Source: Sulfitobacter sp.
Lineage (GTDB): Bacteria > Pseudomonadota > Alphaproteobacteria > Rhodobacterales > Rhodobacteraceae
Direction of reading: 5' to 3'
DNA: 21,170 bases
Assembly (NCBI GenBank): GCA_024636405.1
Contig: JAGXHC010000157.1
Location: 1-21,170 of the forward strand
The notes beneath the pieces are model-generated. The model searched no databases, was not told the origin of the DNA, and saw only the letters and a program-made list of their open reading frames with translations. Shown one piece after another: positions 7,596 to 14,960 of the stretch. A program made the position numbers and the translations under genes. The stretch's first letter is position 1. Each line of letters begins with the position of its first letter.

Positions 7596-8084
7596 ATGTC
7601 ACAGGTCAAATCCGCATCCAAATCCGATCCGAACTACAAGGTGATCGCCGAAAACCGGCGCGCCCGGTATGATTACGCGATCGAAGAAGACGTCGAATGC
7701 GGCATCATCCTCGAAGGCTCCGAGGTGAAATCGCTGCGCATGGGTGGCGCCAATATCGCCGAAAGCTATGCCGCGGTCGAGGAGGGCGAGCTTTGGCTCG
7801 TCAATTCCTACGTCGCCCCCTACAAACAGGCCAAGACCTTTGGCCACGAGGAACGGCGCCGCCGCAAATTGCTGGTCTCGCGCAAGCAACTGGCAAATCT
7901 GTGGAACGCGACCCAGCGCAAGGGCATGACGTTGGTCCCGCTGGTGATGTATTTCAACCACCGTGGCATGGCCAAGATCAAGATCGGCATCGCCAAGGGC
8001 AAGAAAAACCACGACAAACGCGAAACCTCGGCAAAGCGTGACTGGTCCCGGCAAAAGGCCCGGCTGCTAAAAGACAACGGCTGA
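7596..8084 (+). CDS. smpB: SsrA-binding protein SmpB
   Basis: This is a 162-residue SmpB, the partner of tmRNA in rescuing ribosomes stalled on mRNAs without a stop codon. Diagnostic motifs are [12 protein letters not shown] near residues 20-31, the [13 protein letters not shown] strand, the A/SYA tract followed by [11 protein letters not shown], the KLLVSRKQ helix, and the basic C-terminal tail ([10 protein letters not shown] then [12 protein letters not shown]) that enters the decoding centre. The frame is open far upstream, but homology begins at [16 protein letters not shown], so ATG 7596 is the start. No ribosome binding site precedes it, and a promoter-like pair sits at the right distance for leaderless translation. 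The ssrA gene is not in this window. It is transcribed divergently from the SGNH hydrolase gene. Confidence 0.95.
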   Translation: MSQVKSASKSDPNYKVIAENRRARYDYAIEEDVECGIILEGSEVKSLRMGGANIAESYAAVEEGELWLVNSYVAPYKQAKTFGHEERRRRKLLVSRKQLANLWNATQRKGMTLVPLVMYFNHRGMAKIKIGIAKGKKNHDKRETSAKRDWSRQKARLLKDNG

Positions 8085-8192
8085 ACCGCGCCCCCTGATC
8101 GCCCCCCTGATCACGCCGATTGCACGGCCCGCCCTTGCCAGCCTGCGCACTGGGCGGTAGGCAATGGAAAACCTGTTTCAAAGGGGGCTTTC

Positions 8193-9047
8193 ATGTCCGA
8201 TGATCCCAAAACGCTGGTCAGCGTTGATTGGCTGGCCAAACACCTCAAGGACCCGGATCTGCGCCTGCTTGACGCGTCGATGTACCTGCCGGACGCGGGC
8301 CGCGATCCAAAGGCGGAATACGACGCGGCACATATCCCCGGCGCGCGGTTCTTTGACATTGACGATATCTCGGATGCGCGCTCGGACTTGCCGCATATGG
8401 CACCCCCGGTGGAAAAATTCATGTCTCGCCTGCGCGCGATGGGCGTGGGCGACGGGCATCAGGTGGTGGTCTATGACGGCGCGGGCCTCAATTCGGCGGC
8501 GCGGGTGTGGTGGCTCTTTCGCCTCATGGGGCAAAGCAACGTCGCGGTGCTGGACGGTGGACTGCCCAAATGGGTCGCCAAGGGCCATCCCACCGATGAC
8601 ATGCCGCCAATCCCGCGTGACCGGCACATGACCGTGCGCCTGCAAAACCAGCTGGTGCGCGACGTCACACAGGTTGCCCACGCCTCCAAACTGGGCGATC
8701 CACAGATCGTGGACGCCCGCTCTGCTGAACGGTTCCGCGGCGATGCGCCCGAACCCCGCGCGGGCCTGCGCGCCGGGCATATCCCCGGTTCACGCAATGT
8801 GCCTTTCACTTCGCTGCTGAATGACGACAAGACACTGAAATCCCCTGCCGAAACCCGCGCAATATTTGCCGCCGCCGGGGTCGATCCGGACAAGCCGGTG
8901 ATCACCACCTGCGGGTCTGGCGTCACGGCGGCCATTCTGGCGCTGGCACTGGAACGGATGGGCCACAAGGCGTGGTCGCTTTATGATGGATCGTGGGCGG
9001 AATGGGGCATGTTCCCCACCGTACCCGTCGCAACCGGAGACGCGTGA
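8193..9047 (+). CDS. sseA: 3-mercaptopyruvate sulfurtransferase
   Basis: This is a 284-residue protein made of two rhodanese domains (about 5-130 and 155-280). The C-terminal active-site loop reads TTCGSGVTA with Cys240. The CGSGVTA type is characteristic of mercaptopyruvate sulfurtransferases rather than thiosulfate sulfurtransferases (CRKGVTA). The enzyme moves sulfur from 3-mercaptopyruvate to a thiol or other acceptor, releasing pyruvate. An N-terminal domain signature (YDAAHIPGARFFDID) and linker AGHIPGSRNVPF are present. There is no signal peptide, so it is cytoplasmic. The start has an AAGGGGG ribosome binding site. Its stop codon directly abuts the ATG of the aminotransferase gene, so translation is probably coupled. 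Confidence 0.92.
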   Translation: MSDDPKTLVSVDWLAKHLKDPDLRLLDASMYLPDAGRDPKAEYDAAHIPGARFFDIDDISDARSDLPHMAPPVEKFMSRLRAMGVGDGHQVVVYDGAGLNSAARVWWLFRLMGQSNVAVLDGGLPKWVAKGHPTDDMPPIPRDRHMTVRLQNQLVRDVTQVAHASKLGDPQIVDARSAERFRGDAPEPRAGLRAGHIPGSRNVPFTSLLNDDKTLKSPAETRAIFAAAGVDPDKPVITTCGSGVTAAILALALERMGHKAWSLYDGSWAEWGMFPTVPVATGDA

Positions 9048-10232
9048 ATGTTCGAAACCCTAAAGGAACAACCGGCGGACAAGATCCTGACGCTGATGCA
9101 GATGTACCGCGACGATCCGCGCGACACCAAGGTTGATCTTGGCGTTGGCGTCTACAAGGACGCGACCGGCCTGACCCCGGTGATGCGCGCCATCAAGGCC
9201 GCCGAACACCAGTTGTGGGAACAACAAGACAGCAAGGTCTATACCGGGCTGGCGGGCGATCCTGCCTTTGCCGACGCGATGATCGGGCTGGTGCTGGACG
9301 GTGCCCTGCCGCGTGACACCGTCTCCGCGGCGGGCACTCCCGGCGGCACCGGCGCGTGCCGTCAGGCATTCGAGATGATCCTGATGGCAAACCCCGATGC
9401 GCGGATATTCGTGTCTGACCCGACCTGGCCAAACCACTTGTCGATCCTGAAATATCTCGGTGTCGAAGCCGTCCCTTACCGCTATTTCGATTCCGAAACC
9501 GGGGGCGTGGATGTGGATGGCATGTTGGCCGATATCCGCACCGCCCGCAAGGGCGACGTGGTGCTGCTGCATGGCTGCTGTCACAACCCGACGGGCGCGA
9601 ACCTCAACAGTGCCGAATGGGATGCCGTGATCAAGGTGCTGCTGGAAACCGGGGCCACCCCGATGATCGACATCGCCTATCAGGGCTTTGGCGACGGGCT
9701 TGACGCTGATGCGGCCGCCACCCGCAAGGTCGCGGCGGCGGTGCCGGAATGCCTGATCGCGGCAAGCTGTTCCAAGAATTTCGGCATCTACCGCGAACGC
9801 ACCGGCCTGCTGATGGCCGTCGCGGCCGATACCGGCGCGCGCCCGCTCAATCAGGGCACACTTGCGTTTCTCAACCGGCAAAACTTCAGCTTTCCACCCG
9901 ATCACGGCGCACGGCTGGTCACGATGATCCTGAACGATGACGCCCTGCGCGCCGATTGGATGGCGGAACTGGAAGAGGTGCGCAACACAATGCTGGGTCT
10001 GCGGGCCCAGCTTGCGGCGGAATTGCAGCGGCTGTCAGGGTCCGACCGTTTCGGCTTTCTCGCGCAGCACCGGGGCATGTTCTCGCTGCTGGGCACCAGC
10101 GCCGAAAAGGTCGCGGAACTGCGCGACAAACACGGCATCTACATGGTGGGTGACAGTCGCATGAATATTGCCGGGCTGAACGCACGAACGGTGCCAATTC
10201 TGGCGCGTGCGATCATCGACGTCGGGATCTGA
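9048..10232 (+). CDS. Aspartate/aromatic amino acid aminotransferase (class I, AspC/TyrB type)
   Basis: This is a 394-residue PLP enzyme of aminotransferase class I subgroup I-alpha. Family features are DLGVGVYKD at 30-38, CHNPTGAN at 178-185 with Asn180, Asp208 (MIDIAYQGF) for the pyridine nitrogen, Tyr211, the Schiff-base Lys243 in SCSKNFGIYRER, and DSRMNIAGLN near the C-terminus holding the conserved substrate-carboxylate Arg. Members transaminate aspartate, phenylalanine and tyrosine with 2-oxoglutarate, and some act on cysteine. Amino-acid preference cannot be fixed from the sequence. The gene starts immediately after the sseA stop, so the two are almost certainly one operon. Cysteine transamination would make the 3-mercaptopyruvate that SseA uses. 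Confidence 0.9.
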   Translation: MFETLKEQPADKILTLMQMYRDDPRDTKVDLGVGVYKDATGLTPVMRAIKAAEHQLWEQQDSKVYTGLAGDPAFADAMIGLVLDGALPRDTVSAAGTPGGTGACRQAFEMILMANPDARIFVSDPTWPNHLSILKYLGVEAVPYRYFDSETGGVDVDGMLADIRTARKGDVVLLHGCCHNPTGANLNSAEWDAVIKVLLETGATPMIDIAYQGFGDGLDADAAATRKVAAAVPECLIAASCSKNFGIYRERTGLLMAVAADTGARPLNQGTLAFLNRQNFSFPPDHGARLVTMILNDDALRADWMAELEEVRNTMLGLRAQLAAELQRLSGSDRFGFLAQHRGMFSLLGTSAEKVAELRDKHGIYMVGDSRMNIAGLNARTVPILARAIIDVGI

Positions 10233-10280
10233 AAACTGCAGATCCGGCATCGGCTTGGCGGCAAGCCAAATCGGGGCCGC

Positions 10281-10317
10281 CCGCCTGCCCAACCGCGTGA
10301 TTCAGACGGGCAGGCGG
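10281..10317 (+). terminator. GC-rich hairpin downstream of the aminotransferase gene
   Basis: CCGCCTGCCC (10281-10290) pairs perfectly with GGGCAGGCGG (10308-10317) around a 17-nt loop, 49 bp after the aminotransferase stop. No T-run follows, so it may be a transcript-stabilising 3' stem or a weak terminator rather than a classical intrinsic one. Confidence 0.4.
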
Positions 10318-10383
10318 CGGGATCTCATGCCGAAAACGGGGGGTTTCACACTGTCCGCGACCGCGCAGTGCACAAATAACAGG

Positions 10384-10431
10384 CAGATTGCACCGCGTTA
10401 ACCAGATTCGCAAAAGCGACTTTGCAATCTG
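10384..10431. repeat. 9-bp inverted repeat enclosing a small hairpin
   Basis: CAGATTGCA (10384-10392) and TGCAATCTG (10423-10431) are perfect complements separated by 30 nt. The interval holds TCGC-AAAA-GCGA (10408-10419). If transcribed, it would fold as a stem with an internal stem-loop. Its role is unknown. Confidence 0.5.
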
Positions 10432-10498
10432 TAGATATTTTGGTCCGCGCCGCACGTATTTGCCCGCATGCCGCAAAACGCCCGCAAAATCCCCGATC

Positions 10499-10537
10499 TG
10501 CCGCCACCTGTTTTCTACATAAACAGGTTGCCGCCAC
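10499..10537. repeat. Hairpin ACCTGTTT/AAACAGGT bordered by direct repeats
   Basis: An 8-bp perfect inverted repeat (10506-10513 and 10521-10528, 7-nt loop) is bordered by two copies of TGCCGCCAC (10499-10507 and 10529-10537). The left copy overlaps the stem by two bases. It could be an operator or RNA structure, or a small repeat element. No other copy is present in this window. Confidence 0.5.
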
Positions 10538-10635
10538 ACATATTCGGGCATTTGATCCCCGCGCCGCCGTGCATCCATGCGCGTGCTTGCCCATGCGATC
10601 CCGCCATTAGTCCCGCCAACCCGCACCCGAATCGC

Positions 10636-10665
10636 AAGAACCCGAACCTTTCGGTCCGAGTTCTT
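10636..10665 (-). terminator. Probable amtB terminator hairpin
   Basis: A 13-bp stem with two G-U pairs (in the minus-strand RNA) and a GAAA tetraloop lies 21 bp past the amtB stop. On the minus strand the trailing U-tract is short. On the plus strand TTT follows, so it could act for either direction. Confidence 0.5.
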
Positions 10666-10686
10666 TGTTAGCGTGTTTGTGGCGTG

Positions 10687-11997
10687 TCAGCCTTTGGCAA
10701 ATTCGGGATAAGCCTCCATGCCCAGCTCTGACATATCCAGCCCGGTAATCTCGGCTTCTTCACTGACCCGGATGCCGCCCATCACCGCCTTGAGCACCAG
10801 CCAGACGACCAGCGACACGGTAAAGACAAACACCCCGACAATGGCAAAACCTGCGATCTGGATCACGAATGACGCGCCACTGGTATAGACCGGCACCACC
10901 AGCGTGCCCCAGAATCCCGCGATCAGGTGCACCGGGATTGCGCCGACAACATCGTCGATCTTCAGCCGGTCAAGGAACGGCACCGCAAAGACCACGATCA
11001 CGCCGCCCACAGCACCAATCCAAAGCGCTCCGAACAACGTCGGATCAAGCGGCCCGGCAGTGATCGACACCAGCCCTGCCAGCGCACCGTTCAGCACCAT
11101 CGTAAGGTCGACTTTGCGGTAAAGGATCTGCGTCAGGATCAACGCGGCAACTGCGCCCGCCGCAGCGGCCATATTGGTATTGGCAAAGATCTGCGCCACG
11201 GCGTCAACATCCGAAATCGTGCCCATCGCCAGTTGTGATGCACCGTTGAATCCGAACCAGCCAAGCCACAGGATGAACGTCCCCAATGTCGCCAGTGCAA
11301 GGTTGGACCCCGGCATCGGAATGACGCGGCCATCCTTGTACTTGCCGATGCGCGGCCCCAGAACCAGCACCCCGGCAAGAGCGGCAAAACCACCTGCGGC
11401 ATGTACCAGTGTGGACCCCGCGAAATCACTGAAACCCATCTGCGACAGGAAACCGGCACCCCACTGCCAGGACGCCTCGACCGGATAGATAAATCCTGTC
11501 AGAACAACGACAAAGATCAAAAACGGCCACAGCTTGATCCGCTCCGCCAATGTGCCCGACACGATGGACGCCGTGGTCGCGCAGAACATCAGCTGAAAGA
11601 AAAAGTCGGAGGCGTTGGAATAGCCGCCCGCGTCGATGGTTGTCTTGACATCCTTCGGGCCAAGGGCGCCAAAAACGTCCTGAATGATCCAGTTTCCGTC
11701 GCCGGGATACATCACGTTATAGCCCATCAGCCAGTACATGATCGCCGCAATGGAAAAGAGCGCGATATTCTTGGTCAGCTGCGTGGTGACGTTCTTGGAC
11801 CGTACCAGTCCGGCCTCCAGCATGGCAAAACCAGCCGCCATCCAAAAGACCAGAAAGCCGCCGATCAGGAACAGCAGCGTGTTGAAGATGAAAGTGGTAT
11901 CCGCAAGCGTTGCAAATTCGGTATCCTGGGCCATCCCCAGACCGGGCAGCGCGACAAAAGCCGTGGCCGCCGCCGGGATAAGAAAGCGTGGTTTCAT
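10687..11997 (-). CDS. amtB: Ammonium transporter AmtB
   Basis: This is a 436-residue Amt-family channel for NH4+/NH3 uptake across the inner membrane. It has an N-terminal signal peptide (about residues 1-23, ending GMAQ) and about eleven hydrophobic helices. The first pore histidine is in FAGSTLVHAAGG and the second in GAIPVHLIAGFWGT, matching the twin-His pore of Escherichia coli AmtB. Other family motifs are MLEAGLVRSKN and the GFNGASQLA helix. The cytoplasmic C-terminal tail (EEAEITGLDMSELGMEAYPE) matches the conserved tail that GlnK contacts to block the channel. AAGGA lies about 9 nt before the start. The gene follows glnK by 29 bp on the same strand, the standard nitrogen-responsive arrangement. 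Confidence 0.97.
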   Translation of the reverse strand: MKPRFLIPAAATAFVALPGLGMAQDTEFATLADTTFIFNTLLFLIGGFLVFWMAAGFAMLEAGLVRSKNVTTQLTKNIALFSIAAIMYWLMGYNVMYPGDGNWIIQDVFGALGPKDVKTTIDAGGYSNASDFFFQLMFCATTASIVSGTLAERIKLWPFLIFVVVLTGFIYPVEASWQWGAGFLSQMGFSDFAGSTLVHAAGGFAALAGVLVLGPRIGKYKDGRVIPMPGSNLALATLGTFILWLGWFGFNGASQLAMGTISDVDAVAQIFANTNMAAAAGAVAALILTQILYRKVDLTMVLNGALAGLVSITAGPLDPTLFGALWIGAVGGVIVVFAVPFLDRLKIDDVVGAIPVHLIAGFWGTLVVPVYTSGASFVIQIAGFAIVGVFVFTVSLVVWLVLKAVMGGIRVSEEAEITGLDMSELGMEAYPEFAKG

Positions 11998-12026
11998 GTG
12001 TTTGGTTTCCTTCAGCAGGCAGGGGT

Positions 12027-12365
12027 TCAGATGGCGTCTTCGCCGGTTTCGCCAGTGCGCACGCGCACGGCCTGTTCGACATCAAGGACAAAGATCTTGC
12101 CGTCCCCGATCTTGCCGGTATGTGCGGTGCGGGTGATCGTCTCTACGATCTGATCGGCAACCGCATCGGCCACCACCAGCTCAAGCTTCACCTTCGGCAC
12201 GAAGTTGACGACATACTCCGCGCCACGGTAAATTTCGGTATGGCCCGACTGCGCACCAAATCCCTTGATTTCCGTCACCATCAAACCGCGCACCCCCGCG
12301 CCTGTCAGCGCCTCGCGCACGTCCTCAAGCTTGAACGGCTTGATCGTAGCTATAATCAGTTTCAC
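12027..12365 (-). CDS. glnK: Nitrogen regulatory protein P-II (GlnK)
   Basis: This is a P-II signalling protein that binds ATP/ADP and 2-oxoglutarate and, when unmodified, plugs AmtB. Motifs are KPFKLEDVREAL, the T-loop GFGAQSGHTEIYRGAEY with Tyr51 as the uridylylation site, and TGKIGDGKIFVLDVEQ for nucleotide binding. I favour the GTG start at 12365. It gives the usual 112 residues, places the modified Tyr at 51, and puts GAGG (of AAGAGGG) about 10 nt upstream. The alternative ATG at 12374 would add three residues (MTE) but touches AAGAGGG directly; it would have to use GGAAG instead, 4 nt upstream, so it is not excluded. It is co-transcribed with amtB and probably NtrC-controlled, given the dyads upstream. 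Confidence 0.95.
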   Translation of the reverse strand: MKLIIATIKPFKLEDVREALTGAGVRGLMVTEIKGFGAQSGHTEIYRGAEYVVNFVPKVKLELVVADAVADQIVETITRTAHTGKIGDGKIFVLDVEQAVRVRTGETGEDAI

Positions 12366-12472
12366 TTCAGTCATCCCTCTTCCAGTGCGCCGAAAACGCC
12401 GCAATATGCCGGTCGACCAGAAACATAATGGTGCTGCGATGGAAGGTTTTGTCGCAAACGCATTACCATAAA

Positions 12473-12500
12473 CGCACCAGGTGCGCCTAAATATTAGGCG
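12473..12500. promoter_or_regulatory. Two abutting palindromes in the glnK / PBP divergent region
   Basis: CGCACC-A-GGTGCG (12473-12485) and CGCCTAA-ATA-TTAGGCG (12484-12500) are both perfect and share two bases. Their centres are 13 bp apart. They lie about 115-125 bp upstream of glnK and about 125 bp upstream of the penicillin-binding protein start, a suitable place for an activator such as NtrC acting on glnK. The match to the enteric NtrC site is incomplete, so the regulator is not identified. Confidence 0.55.
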
Positions 12501-12620
12501 TGATCGCTAATATGCTTAAATGTTGTGCGAATTTTTGATGTCCGACATGGCGAGTGCCGCTAAACATTCATGCGGACACACTGTAAGGTGCTGAAAAAAT
12601 CAGGCCGGGCAGGCAAATTT

Positions 12621-14825
12621 ATGAGTGATTCATCCAAACGCAAACGTCCATTGGTGGCGGATAAGCGTGTTGGCGCAAAGCGCAAGCCGGCCGCCAAGAC
12701 GCCGCCACGCAAAACAGGCACCGCTCGGCGCAAGGCGGCGCGGCCCAGACGCGCGCGGCGCGGTGGGATACTGGGTCTGCTCAGCGCACTAGTGGGCTGG
12801 TTCTTGCGTCTGATCTGGAAGATTGTCTGGCGCGTCACGGCTGTGGCCATGATCGTGCTGGCAATGGCGGTTGGCTATTTCTACACGACGCTGCCGCCGC
12901 TTGAAGCGCTGCTTGACGGTCGCGCGCGTGGGTCCGTCACAATGCTGGACCGCAACGGTGATGTTTTTGCCTGGCGCGGTGACCAGTTTGGCGGCGTGGT
13001 GACTGCTGATTCAGTGTCGCGGCACCTGCGCAATGCGGTCGTGGCGACAGAGGATAGGCGGTTCTATCGCCACTTCGGGATCAGCCCGCGCGGCGTCGCG
13101 TCTGCGGTGCGCATCAACCTGTCCGAGGGCCGCGGCCCGTTGCAGGGCCATGGCGGTTCAACAATCACGCAGCAGGTCGCAAAGCTTTTGTGTCTGGGTG
13201 AGCCTTTTGACCCCACAGCAGGCGTCACAGAAAAGGAATACGAGGCCGGTTGCCGCCGTACATCGCTAAAACGCAAGGCGAAAGAAGCGCTGTTTTCCAT
13301 GGCAATGGAAGTGAAATACTCCAAGAACGATATCCTTTCGATTTACCTGAACCGCGCTTACATGGGCGGTGGTGCATTTGGTGCAGAAGCGGCGGCGCAG
13401 CGGTTCTTTGGCAAATCAGCGGCAACCGTCAGCCCTGCCGAAGGTGCAATGCTGGCCGGGTTGCTGACAGCACCCACGACCTTGTCACCCACCAATAACC
13501 TTGACCGCTCGCAAGACCGTGCCGCGACCGTGATCGGCCTGATGCGTGCGCAAGGTTACCTGACAGCGGCAGAGGCGGAAGATGCCTTGGCAAATCCCGC
13601 AGAATTGTCTGAGGCCGCCGAAGCCGAAGCCGGCGGGTATTTCGCGGATTGGGTCATGTCGTCCGGGCCAGAATTCTTTACCCGCAACACAACCGAGGAT
13701 GTGATCATCAACACGACACTGGATCAGCGTCTTCAGCGTGCGGCGGAGGAGGGTCTGAACTGGGTTTTTGCCAACAAGGTCAAGGACGGCTCCATGGCGC
13801 AGGCAGCGATTGTCGTGATGTCGGCAGACGGCGCCGTGCGTGCAATGGTCGGCGGGCGCAAGACCAAGGTTGCGGGCGCCTTCAATCGCGCAACGCAGGC
13901 CATGCGGCAGACCGGATCGGCGTTCAAACCCTTCGTCTATGCGGCGGCGCTTGACCTTGGCTATTCGCCCAATGACATCATTGTTGATGAACCCTATTGC
14001 CTGAACATTCCCGGATCGGGGCAATGGTGCCCCAAGAATTACACCAACAATTTCAAAGGCTCGGTGACGCTGACCGACGCGCTGAAGAATTCGTTGAACA
14101 TTCCTGCGGTCAAGGTTTCCGAAAGCGTCGGGCGCGAGTTGGTGAGCGAAGTCGCGACCCAGTTCGGGATCAAGAGCGATCTGGCCGCCGGTCCTGCGCT
14201 GGCGCTTGGCGCATCAGAAAGCACCCTGCTGGAAATGACGGGCGCCTATGCGGGGATCTTGAACGGCGGCTCGTCCGTGCTTCCTTATGGGTTGGTGGAT
14301 CTGCGTTTGATGGGCGACGATGAACCGCTGATGGGGACAGGCGGCGGTATTGGCGAACGGGTCATCCAGGAAGAGGCGGCGCGGCAGCTTGTCTATATGA
14401 TGGAGAAGGTCATTTCCGAAGGCACCGGCGCGCGGGCGCAATTTGGCGGTCGACAGCTTGCCGGCAAGACCGGGACCACCTCCGCCAACAAGGACGCATG
14501 GTTCATCGGGTTCTCGGCGGACTACGTCGCGGGTGTCTGGATGGGCTACGATGACAATACACCGCTGAAGGGCGTATCGGGCGGCGGTTTGCCGACCGAC
14601 ATCTGGCGCGAGGTCATGTCACGGGTCCATGAAGGCACGCCGCTTTCTGACCTGCCGATGTCTATGCCCAGGACTGCGACACGGGTGGAGGAAACTGTTT
14701 CGCAGAGCGCGCCGATCCCGGTGCCGCGTCAGGAAGAAACCATCATAGATCAGGTGTTGCGCGATATTTTCGGGTCCAGCGGCGGTGGCAGCGGGGTCCC
14801 GGCACCAAACGCCGGCGATCGTTAG
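12621..14825 (+). CDS. Class A penicillin-binding protein (PBP1A type)
   Basis: This is a 734-residue bifunctional peptidoglycan synthase. A very basic cytoplasmic tail (about residues 6-47, Lys/Arg/Ala/Pro) precedes one membrane helix (50-88). The GT51 glycosyltransferase domain follows, with catalytic Glu144 in VATEDRRFYRHFGI, GGSTITQQVAK (178-188) and a second Glu at 230. The transpeptidase domain has SxxK at Ser433 (TGSAFKPF), SLN at 491-493 and KTGTT at 616-620, all intact. It lacks the long extra domain of enteric PBP1a, consistent with its shorter length. Two close Cys pairs (191/211 and 460/470) lie in periplasmic parts and could form disulfides. I preferred ATG 12621 over 12570; neither has a strong ribosome binding site. 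It is divergent from glnK. Confidence 0.93.
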   Translation: MSDSSKRKRPLVADKRVGAKRKPAAKTPPRKTGTARRKAARPRRARRGGILGLLSALVGWFLRLIWKIVWRVTAVAMIVLAMAVGYFYTTLPPLEALLDGRARGSVTMLDRNGDVFAWRGDQFGGVVTADSVSRHLRNAVVATEDRRFYRHFGISPRGVASAVRINLSEGRGPLQGHGGSTITQQVAKLLCLGEPFDPTAGVTEKEYEAGCRRTSLKRKAKEALFSMAMEVKYSKNDILSIYLNRAYMGGGAFGAEAAAQRFFGKSAATVSPAEGAMLAGLLTAPTTLSPTNNLDRSQDRAATVIGLMRAQGYLTAAEAEDALANPAELSEAAEAEAGGYFADWVMSSGPEFFTRNTTEDVIINTTLDQRLQRAAEEGLNWVFANKVKDGSMAQAAIVVMSADGAVRAMVGGRKTKVAGAFNRATQAMRQTGSAFKPFVYAAALDLGYSPNDIIVDEPYCLNIPGSGQWCPKNYTNNFKGSVTLTDALKNSLNIPAVKVSESVGRELVSEVATQFGIKSDLAAGPALALGASESTLLEMTGAYAGILNGGSSVLPYGLVDLRLMGDDEPLMGTGGGIGERVIQEEAARQLVYMMEKVISEGTGARAQFGGRQLAGKTGTTSANKDAWFIGFSADYVAGVWMGYDDNTPLKGVSGGGLPTDIWREVMSRVHEGTPLSDLPMSMPRTATRVEETVSQSAPIPVPRQEETIIDQVLRDIFGSSGGGSGVPAPNAGDR

Positions 14826-14851
14826 ATATCGTTATAGGCGTGCAAAATGGG

Positions 14852-14880
14852 GCGGATTTCGGAAACCGCATCTTAAATTT
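14852..14880 (+). terminator. Weak terminator-like hairpin after the PBP gene
   Basis: GCGG plus TTT pairs with AAA plus CCGC (14852-14869) with one bulged base and a short loop, followed by the AT-rich tract ATCTTAAATTT (14870-14880). It lies 27 bp after the stop at 14825. The lack of an uninterrupted T-run makes it uncertain. Confidence 0.35.
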
Positions 14881-14960
14881 AGTATGCCTTGGTTGTGGGG
14901 CATGAATTTGTGTAAACCTGCGAAAGCTGTGCAACAGGCAACGCAGTCGGAGAGGCCTCA

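Larger units (their letters stand above)
10233..10686. other. 454-bp noncoding region with several inverted repeats
   Basis: This gap lies between the convergent aminotransferase and amtB genes. Short open frames exist on both strands, but none has a convincing ribosome binding site or protein-like composition. It contains at least five dyads: TTGGC/GCCAA (10255-10269), a GC-rich 10-bp stem (10281-10317), a 9-bp inverted repeat enclosing a small hairpin (10384-10431), an 8-bp hairpin bordered by direct repeats (10499-10537), and a 13-bp stem next to amtB (10636-10665). Two of these probably act as transcription ends. The middle two are unexplained. Confidence 0.7.

Noticed and set aside
8091..8112. 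Direct repeat CCCCCTGATC twice, 12 bp apart, after smpB
   Set aside because: Only two short copies in GC-rich spacer DNA; probably chance or slippage.
8129..8164. Possible hairpins (CCGCCC/GGGCGG or TTGCC/GGCAA) between smpB and sseA
   Set aside because: The pairings compete with each other and no T-run follows, so I do not call a terminator.
10213..10626. 137-codon minus-strand open frame in the 10.2-10.7 kb gap
   Set aside because: It overlaps the end of the aminotransferase gene, has no clear ribosome binding site, an odd Arg/Pro-rich composition, and crosses the hairpins; better read as chance in GC-rich DNA.
10468..10671. 67-codon plus-strand ATG frame, rich in Pro and Cys
   Set aside because: No Shine-Dalgarno sequence, runs through two hairpins and has low-complexity composition; not supported as a gene.
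14820..14838. Tandem ATCGTTA repeats at 10-bp spacing near the PBP stop
   Set aside because: Two short copies only, partly within coding sequence; no supporting context.
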